Source of the DNA: an uncultured Sulfurovum sp. | Lineage (GTDB): Bacteria; Campylobacterota; Campylobacteria; Campylobacterales; Sulfurovaceae | DNA length: 10,859 nucleotides | Direction: 5' to 3' | Assembly (NCBI GenBank): GCA_902727905.1 | Contig: CACVAR010000229.1 | Span: forward strand, 6,454-17,312 | Notes under the pieces: generated by a model | The model's database searches: none | What the model saw: the letters and a program-made list of their open reading frames with translations, nothing else | What the model was told of the DNA's origin: nothing | Shown here: positions 1 through 4,701 of the stretch, in pieces | Layout: each line of letters opens with the position of its first letter | How positions within the stretch are numbered: position 1 is the stretch's first letter | Made by a program: the position numbers and the translations under genes

Positions 1-578
1 GGCATTGATTCTCTTCCAAACCAACCCATGTAACCATTTTGTTTTTGAGCATTAGCAGCTTTTAGAAAGTCTTCATCTAGGTTACTAGAGCTTTTTAATG
101 ATTGTAAAATCTTGGTTGCAGTGTCTTTATCTTTAACAATAATGTTAGCTATTTCAATAGAGTTTGGAAAAGTGAACTTAGCTGCATTTTCTTGGTAAAA
201 ACCTTTGGTTTCTTGTGTGCTTACAACTGCTTTTTGAAACTCTTGTTGTTGATAAAGAGAAACAGCAATTGACCCTTTTATACTTCTAAGTTGCTCAGCA
301 TTGAGTGCTTTTCCATATTGTTGTTCAACCAATTGTTTCTGTTGTGCAAAAGCTTGTTGAAACTGTTCATTATTTACAATCGATGTTTTTAATAAGTCAG
401 CATAGATTATCTCTTCTTTTACGAGTTGCTCTATAAGATTACTCTTTTGTGTAGCATCAAGCTTTTCATAACCTTGAGCTAAAAGAGCATCCGTAATTTT
501 ATGTCCATTAACAGTTACCAATGTTTTGGCAGATAGGATGAGTGTTGTTAAGGTAATTAGTATCAGTATTTTTTTCAT
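1..578 (-). CDS. SurA/PpiC-type periplasmic peptidyl-prolyl cis-trans isomerase (PEB4-like), C-terminus cut by window edge
   Basis: Starting at the ATG at 576-578 there are 192 complete codons before the window ends, with no stop. Residues 1-17 form a Sec signal peptide (MKK, then a hydrophobic stretch ending near LSA). The segment beginning TLVTVNGHKITD is the typical start of SurA/PrsA/PEB4 chaperones, and a helical, Gln-rich region follows. From about residue 130 (FYQENAAKF) it matches the entry into a parvulin rotamase domain. The last visible residues, GYMGWFGRESM, fit the conserved G-x-x-GWF element of PpiC domains. The family assists folding of exported and outer-membrane proteins in the periplasm. 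It lies 69 bases after dapF on the same strand. An AAGGA ribosome site lies about 11 bases before the ATG. The fold is clear; the exact orthologue (PEB4 or another SurA-like protein) is not, because the C-terminus is missing. Confidence 0.8.
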   Translation of the reverse strand, partial: MKKILILITLTTLILSAKTLVTVNGHKITDALLAQGYEKLDATQKSNLIEQLVKEEIIYADLLKTSIVNNEQFQQAFAQQKQLVEQQYGKALNAEQLRSIKGSIAVSLYQQQEFQKAVVSTQETKGFYQENAAKFTFPNSIEIANIIVKDKDTATKILQSLKSSSNLDEDFLKAANAQKQNGYMGWFGRESM

Positions 579-612
579 TTTATTTGTTTTCCTTCTATTT
601 ATTAGAACATTG

Positions 613-621
613 ATTCTAGCA
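613..621 (-). promoter_or_regulatory. Candidate extended -10 promoter for the PPIase gene
   Basis: On the minus strand the bases read TGCTAGAAT, an extended -10 (TGN followed by a 5/6 match to TATAAT). It lies in the 69-base gap after dapF, about 35 bases before the PPIase start. No convincing -35 is visible, as is common in Campylobacterota. The PPIase gene may therefore be transcribed independently as well as by read-through from dapF. Confidence 0.4.
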
Positions 622-647
622 TAATAATTGTGTATAAATTGTGTTTC

Positions 648-1397
648 CTAATCAACAGTTTCTGCTACAAAAGTTTTACTTACTTGTCCAGCAAACCTAT
701 AGATATCGTCTTCTAAAGAGACATAGAGTTCATCACCAGATTTTGGAAAGACTTTAACATCATCATTAACTAAATCTTCATCATTTGCACGAATGAAACA
801 CGCAACCATACCTGTTCCACAAGCCAGTGTTTCACCTTCGACACCACGCTCAAAAGTTCTTACACGCATGGTCTCTTCGTCTTCAATTTTACAAATATTT
901 ACATTGGCATTAAATTTGTCACGTAAACGTTTTGCTTGTTCTAGGTCAAAGTCATCAATATTGTCTCGAAGACCAATAATATGTGGCACACCAGTATCTA
1001 TAAACCACCATTTTTCACCTTCTTCTTCTATTTCAGTGCTAAGTCTGATAGGTTTTGTCATATCTGTTGTAACGTAGTTACCATTTACATTAGCAGTTAT
1101 AAGACCTGCACCTGTTATAAATTCTGCTTTTCCATCTTGTGAAATACCTTTTTCCATAGCAAAATGGGCAACAGCACGAGAGGCATTACCACACATGGTA
1201 GCATAACTACCATCTGCATTGTAAAAGTCCCATTCAAAATCGTACTCTTGGTGAGGAACCACAACTACTAATCCATCTGCACCTACACCATTTTGTCTAT
1301 GACAAAGGCGTTTAGCTAACTTTGAACGGTCTTTTTTCTTTTTACGAATAATAATTACAAAGTCATTGCCACTTGCAGAGTATTTGGTTACGGTCAT
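648..1397 (-). CDS. dapF: Diaminopimelate epimerase DapF
   Basis: This enzyme converts LL-2,6-diaminopimelate to the meso form in the cytoplasm, supplying lysine synthesis and the peptidoglycan cross-linking residue. It is a cofactor-independent two-cysteine racemase. Both catalytic cysteines are present in their family motifs: Cys69 in MCGNASR and Cys193 in ACGTGM. Other recognisable elements are the N-terminal SGNDF (residues 9-13), GVGADG (37-42), FYNADGS (58-64), TGVPH (135-139) and FERGVEGET (182-190). At 249 residues it is shorter than the roughly 274-residue enterobacterial enzyme, matching the compact form I associate with Campylobacterota. AGGAA upstream of the ATG supports the start. 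It follows the second exosortase gene by 59 bases but has its own extended -10 promoter, so its place after the secretion genes need not mean a shared function. Confidence 0.97.
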   Translation of the reverse strand: MTVTKYSASGNDFVIIIRKKKKDRSKLAKRLCHRQNGVGADGLVVVVPHQEYDFEWDFYNADGSYATMCGNASRAVAHFAMEKGISQDGKAEFITGAGLITANVNGNYVTTDMTKPIRLSTEIEEEGEKWWFIDTGVPHIIGLRDNIDDFDLEQAKRLRDKFNANVNICKIEDEETMRVRTFERGVEGETLACGTGMVACFIRANDEDLVNDDVKVFPKSGDELYVSLEDDIYRFAGQVSKTFVAETVD

Positions 1398-1427
1398 AAT
1401 GTTTCCTAGTTTGTTAAAATAGGAAAT

Positions 1428-1436
1428 ATTATATCA
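1428..1436 (-). promoter_or_regulatory. Extended -10 promoter of dapF
   Basis: The minus strand reads TGATATAAT: a perfect TATAAT hexamer (1428-1433) preceded by the extended TGN element. It would start transcription near 1421, giving a leader of about 24 bases that holds the AGGAA ribosome site of dapF. No -35-like hexamer is found 16-18 bases upstream. This is the best-looking promoter in the window. Confidence 0.6.
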
Positions 1437-1456
1437 GATTTTCAGTCAGTAGGAGT

Positions 1457-1981
1457 TTAGACTCTGATGGCTATAGGTTGTTTTACTTCAAGCACTTCTG
1501 TTTTAGTGCTTAGGGTTTTATTTCGCGTTTTTATAAATGAAGTGAAAAGAATAAGACCTGTTAATATAAGGAATCCATTTCCTATGTAATCATGCGCTAA
1601 AGAGAAGTTATTTTTAGATTGTAATACAAATTGGGTCACAAACCAAATTCTAAATACATTCATGGCACTAATAAACAAGTAACCCATGATTACCCACTTT
1701 ATTTTATGCATTATTGTAGAAGGAAAAGCCAGAATAGAAGCTATGAAAAATAAGTAAGGAACCATACCATTACAAGCTTTTTCTATGACCAAGGCATAGT
1801 GTTCTGTTATAAAAATTCGATGTGCTTCCATCATACCTTCTTCCAGGGTATAAGAAGTAAGGAGCGACGTTAAATTGGTTTGATAGTTATTGATAATAGC
1901 ACTAATAGGTGAATATTCCCAATAAAATAGTGCAAATAATAGGATGATACCTGTCCAGTATGATAAGAGAAATTTTTTCAT
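1457..1981 (-). CDS. Exosortase/archaeosortase-family membrane transpeptidase, second copy
   Basis: This is a hydrophobic protein of 174 residues with about five membrane segments. It carries the three residues expected of the exosortase/archaeosortase active site, each in context: Cys70 in KACNG, Arg111 in NVFRI and His130 in SLAHDY. Family members are polytopic inner-membrane cysteine enzymes that cut a C-terminal sorting signal (motif, membrane helix, basic tail) and probably pass the protein to an acceptor. The CNG...LAFP...N-x-x-R-[IV]...AH-x-Y pattern recalls the small XrtH-like exosortases; this is from memory and not tested. By my own count it shares about 92 of 153 aligned positions, without gaps, with the neighbouring gene at 2113-2574, so the pair arose by duplication. 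It has an extra tail of about 20 residues (KTLSTKTEVLEVKQPIAIRV). AAGG lies about 11 bases before the ATG, a long spacing. No sorting-signal protein is encoded in the window, so the substrate is unknown. Confidence 0.8.
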   Translation of the reverse strand: MKKFLLSYWTGIILLFALFYWEYSPISAIINNYQTNLTSLLTSYTLEEGMMEAHRIFITEHYALVIEKACNGMVPYLFFIASILAFPSTIMHKIKWVIMGYLFISAMNVFRIWFVTQFVLQSKNNFSLAHDYIGNGFLILTGLILFTSFIKTRNKTLSTKTEVLEVKQPIAIRV

Positions 1982-2011
1982 TATAAAATAAACCTTAAAT
2001 AAATATATTAA

Positions 2012-2020
2012 TTTTTTTTT
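2012..2020. repeat. Nine-base A/T homopolymer in the leader of the second exosortase gene
   Basis: There are nine T in a row on the plus strand (A on the transcribed minus strand), 31-39 bases before the ATG at 1981. The tract lies just downstream of the candidate -10 at 2030-2038, so it would fall in the first bases of the transcript. The surrounding bases are very AT-rich, so it may have no special role. Confidence 0.6.
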
Positions 2021-2029
2021 GTAAAATTT

Positions 2030-2038
2030 ATTTTATCA
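2030..2038 (-). promoter_or_regulatory. Candidate extended -10 promoter for the second exosortase gene
   Basis: The minus strand reads TGATAAAAT, an extended -10 of the same shape as the dapF promoter (TGATATAAT). It lies in the 131-base gap between the two exosortase genes and would give a leader of about 40 bases. No -35 is evident. The gap holds no other gene on either strand. Confidence 0.42.
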
Positions 2039-2112
2039 TACAATTGTGGAGAAATTACTTATTGTTTAAAAGTATTAAGAAATTAGATGGAGTATTGATT
2101 GTGAAGACCGAT

Positions 2113-2574
2113 TTATCGGGTTCGAATAAAAAGAATAAACAGTATTAATCCACTTAGTACAAGAAACATGTTGCCTAAGTAGTCATGTGCAAGTGAAAAG
2201 TTACTCTCTGTATGCATAACTAATTGAGTAATAAACCAAATTCTAAAGATATTAAGTAGTGAAAGTATAAGGTAGCCATAAATAGCCCATTTTATTTTAT
2301 GTACAAGTGAGGAGGGAAAAGCAATGATAGAAGCCAAAAAGAAGAAATAAGGAATAAAGCCATTACAAGCCTTATCAATGACGAGGGTTAGCCTATGACT
2401 AATAAAGATATGGTTTTCTTTCATTAAACTATTATCCAATGTAAAACTTGTTAGAAAAGAACTTAAGTTTATTTGCCATTCATTGATGATGTTGGCTAAA
2501 GGAGAAGCCTCCCAATAAAAAAATAGAAATAGCAAGAGAATACTAAGAGGATAGAGAAGAATAAACTTTTTCAA
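2113..2574 (-). CDS. Exosortase/archaeosortase-family membrane transpeptidase, first copy (TTG start proposed)
   Basis: This is a polytopic membrane protein of 153 residues with the same catalytic layout as its neighbour: Cys70 in KACNG, Arg111 in NIFRI and His130 in SLAHDY, separated by strongly hydrophobic helices. The frame stays open upstream to an ATG at 2652. That longer form would overlap the pseudopilin by 74 bases, has no visible ribosome site at its ATG codons, and adds 26 residues absent from the paralogue. A TTG at 2572-2574 gives MKKF as the first residues, exactly matching the start of the second copy, and sits 4 bases after the pseudopilin stop, consistent with coupled re-initiation. 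AAGAAG immediately before the TTG is too close to be a good ribosome site, so the start is inferred. It belongs to the T2SS operon by spacing. Its likely role is C-terminal processing or anchoring of exported proteins; the substrate is unknown. Confidence 0.78.
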   Translation of the reverse strand: MKKFILLYPLSILLLFLFFYWEASPLANIINEWQINLSSFLTSFTLDNSLMKENHIFISHRLTLVIDKACNGFIPYFFFLASIIAFPSSLVHKIKWAIYGYLILSLLNIFRIWFITQLVMHTESNFSLAHDYLGNMFLVLSGLILFILFIRTR

Positions 2575-2578
2575 CTTC

Positions 2579-3187
2579 TTAAGGGACTTTAGCAATATTT
2601 TGATTACTACCTGGAGGAGCAGGTACATTTGGATTGCTTGGATTCGTAGCATTTTTATCAGCAGGCTTAGGTGGTGGTTCTGGAATATTTTGTGACATAA
2701 AAACTTGGGGGTCTTGACCTTTAATTTGGATCATGGCTAAAACTTTATCTTTTTTCTTACTTTTGTAGACTTTAAAGAGTTCAAGATTTTTAGCAATTAC
2801 ATCTATCTCTACACGTTCTTCATTTCTAAGAGGAATATTATATTCTCCACCTTCTACACGTAAAAGCGTGTTATCAGTTTTGTAAACAAGCCAAACTACT
2901 TTTGCCTGTGCTAAACCGTAAAGTGAATGAGAAGTATTACTTATGGTAAGTCTATGAAATTTTTCTTCTGTGTTCACGGTAATATTATGGTCAGCATGCA
3001 TTAAGTCTTTATACAGTGTTGTGGAACCTTTAAGGGTCTTGGTTGATTTTTTGAGATAGTTAAAAAGATGTAGGTTAGAGACTCTCATAAGGTCAGCACT
3101 TTTATATAATGCCATAAGAACTAATGACAATAATGTGATAGAAATTAAAACTTCTACTATCGTAAAGGCTGACCGTTGATGTTTCAT
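2579..3187 (-). CDS. gspJ: Type II secretion minor pseudopilin, GspJ-like
   Basis: This is a protein of 202 residues with a class III (prepilin) signal: leader MKHQRSA, cleavage expected before Phe8, then FTIVEVLI with the conserved Glu at mature position 5 and a hydrophobic helix to about residue 28. Ala rather than Gly at the last leader position is less usual but tolerated. The body resembles GspJ: LYKDL (58-62), then VVWLVYK and LLRVEGG (97-114). The last 36 residues (167-202) are a Pro/Asn-rich tail, unusual for the family. It would form part of the pseudopilus tip in the periplasm after cleavage by a prepilin peptidase not encoded here. The frame is open 13 codons further upstream, but that would put non-prepilin sequence before the leader. 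The ATG at 3185-3187 has a strong GGAAGGA site and lies one base after the gspE stop. GspI or another minor pseudopilin is possible. Confidence 0.75.
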   Translation of the reverse strand: MKHQRSAFTIVEVLISITLLSLVLMALYKSADLMRVSNLHLFNYLKKSTKTLKGSTTLYKDLMHADHNITVNTEEKFHRLTISNTSHSLYGLAQAKVVWLVYKTDNTLLRVEGGEYNIPLRNEERVEIDVIAKNLELFKVYKSKKKDKVLAMIQIKGQDPQVFMSQNIPEPPPKPADKNATNPSNPNVPAPPGSNQNIAKVP

Positions 3188-3188
3188 A

Positions 3189-4700
3189 CTATCCTTCCAT
3201 AATTCCAATACGAATCGCCTCTTCATAAGAAGTTTCTCCAGCTATCATCATATCTGCTAGTTTATCAGCAATGGTTCTCATTCCAGCTTTTTTCATTTCA
3301 GCACGAATTTGGTGGTCATTAAAACCTTTTTGCATCATGTCTTTAACACTATCATCCATAATGAAGAGTTCACCTACAGCTTGTCTACCTTTGTATCCTG
3401 TAAAGTCACATTCGGTACAACCTTCTGCTTTAAAATAAGCTCCTTCAGGAAGATTTAACTCTTTAAGCACAGTTGGTGCTAATGCTGTTGGTACTTTACA
3501 TTCTGTACAGAGTTTTCGTGTTAGTCTTTGCGCTAATACACCCAGTAAGGTAGACGTTAATAAAAAGTCTTCAATTCCCATATCCATAAGTCTTGAAATA
3601 GCAGAAGTAGCATCATTAGTGTGTAGGGTAGAGAGTAAAAGGTGACCGGTTAATGCAGAACGTAAAGAGATGTCAGCAGTCTCAGCATCCCGAATTTCTC
3701 CTACCATAATAATGTCTGGATCTTGACGTAAGATAGAACGTAGGCCAGCTGCAAAAGTGAGACCTACTTTTGAGTTCACTTGAATTTGGTTTACATTTTC
3801 AGCATTGTACTCTACTGGATCTTCAACGGTAATAATATTTTTATCAGGGGTGGAGATATGTTGTAAACAAGCATGTAGGGTTGTTGATTTACCAGAACCA
3901 GTTGGTCCTGTTACGAGTATCATTCCATGTGGATGGGTTAATAGTTTATTTAAATCATTGGTGATGTCCTCTGTAAAACCAAGTGTTTGAAGTGTTGGTA
4001 TACTTTCAGAGGTCATTAGAAGTCTCATAACAACACGTTCACCATGATAGGTAGGTAAAACAGAAACCCTAATGTCTAAACTATTACCTGAAATGGTTAC
4101 TTGTGTACGACCATCTTGTGGTACTCTTTTTTCTGAAATATCAAGATTTGAAATAACTTTAATACGTGAAATGACCAGTCCCGTAATATTCTTGTCAATG
4201 TCTAAGTGCTTCTTTAATGCACCATTTATTCTTAGACGTACTTCACCTTTCTTTTCTAAGGTCTCTATATGAATATCAGAAGCACCCTTTTTAATGGCTT
4301 GAAAAAATAGAGAGTTAACTAACTTGACAACGGGAGCAGACTCTTCATTTGAAAGCAAATCTTGTGAGTTTTGGATAAAATCAAGTAAGTCAGATTCAAC
4401 TTCAATAATATCATCAGAAGTGGTGTCAACATTTTCAAAATCTGAACCTGTTTGAATCTCTTTAAACTTATGTCCAAGACGTTCAAAACTACCTTCATCT
4501 AACTCGACTATCGGATAGTCTATATCAAGTTTACAAAAATGATTTAGCGCTGAAGGAAGTGTAGGCTTTTGAACCACAGCACAAGGTTTATTTTGAACAT
4601 TTGCAAAGAGTAAGTCATGTTTCATTGCCAGTTTATTGTCAATATGTTCATTCCAATGAGGTTCTAGGTCAACGTTTTCAAGTAAGGGTAAACGCATCAT
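3189..4700 (-). CDS. gspE: Type II secretion ATPase GspE
   Basis: This is the cytoplasmic hexameric ATPase that drives pseudopilus assembly, bound to the inner membrane through GspL. Counting from the ATG at 4700 (503 residues), there is an N-terminal adaptor region of about 125 residues, then the N2E part with ASDIHIE and RVPQDGR. Walker A GPTGSGKST is at 265-273, the Asp box VEDPVEY near 292-298, Walker B DPDIIMVGE at 327-335 and the His box STLHTND at 357-363. A CxxC...CxxC zinc module (Cys398, 401, 428, 431) is typical of GspE/PilB ATPases that keep the zinc domain. The frame is open to a GTG at 4718 overlapping gspD, but that codon has no ribosome site, while ATGATG at 4700 follows the gspD stop by one base with a purine-rich AAGAAAGA before it. 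Assignment to T2SS rather than type IV pili rests on the neighbouring gspC and gspD. Confidence 0.95.
   Translation of the reverse strand: MMRLPLLENVDLEPHWNEHIDNKLAMKHDLLFANVQNKPCAVVQKPTLPSALNHFCKLDIDYPIVELDEGSFERLGHKFKEIQTGSDFENVDTTSDDIIEVESDLLDFIQNSQDLLSNEESAPVVKLVNSLFFQAIKKGASDIHIETLEKKGEVRLRINGALKKHLDIDKNITGLVISRIKVISNLDISEKRVPQDGRTQVTISGNSLDIRVSVLPTYHGERVVMRLLMTSESIPTLQTLGFTEDITNDLNKLLTHPHGMILVTGPTGSGKSTTLHACLQHISTPDKNIITVEDPVEYNAENVNQIQVNSKVGLTFAAGLRSILRQDPDIIMVGEIRDAETADISLRSALTGHLLLSTLHTNDATSAISRLMDMGIEDFLLTSTLLGVLAQRLTRKLCTECKVPTALAPTVLKELNLPEGAYFKAEGCTECDFTGYKGRQAVGELFIMDDSVKDMMQKGFNDHQIRAEMKKAGMRTIADKLADMMIAGETSYEEAIRIGIMEG
3192..3198 (-). promoter_or_regulatory. Ribosome binding site that fixes the pseudopilin start
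   Basis: The minus strand reads GGAAGGA, ending 4 bases before the ATG at 3187. It lies inside the end of gspE and supports this ATG over the one at 3226, which would add 13 residues before the prepilin leader. Confidence 0.65.
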
Positions 4701-4701
4701 A

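Noticed and set aside
1453..1464. Small hairpin GAGT-TTAG-ACTC at the end of the second exosortase gene, considered as a terminator
   Set aside because: Four-pair stem without a following T-tract; too weak to call.
2108..2119. Inverted repeat CCGATTTATCGG over the stop of the first exosortase gene, considered as a terminator
   Set aside because: The stem is only 4-5 pairs and no T-run follows on the minus strand.
2654..2689. NIPEPPP in the pseudopilin tail, considered as a PEP-CTERM-like sorting signal for the adjacent exosortases
   Set aside because: A sorting signal needs a following membrane helix and basic cluster; the tail has neither.
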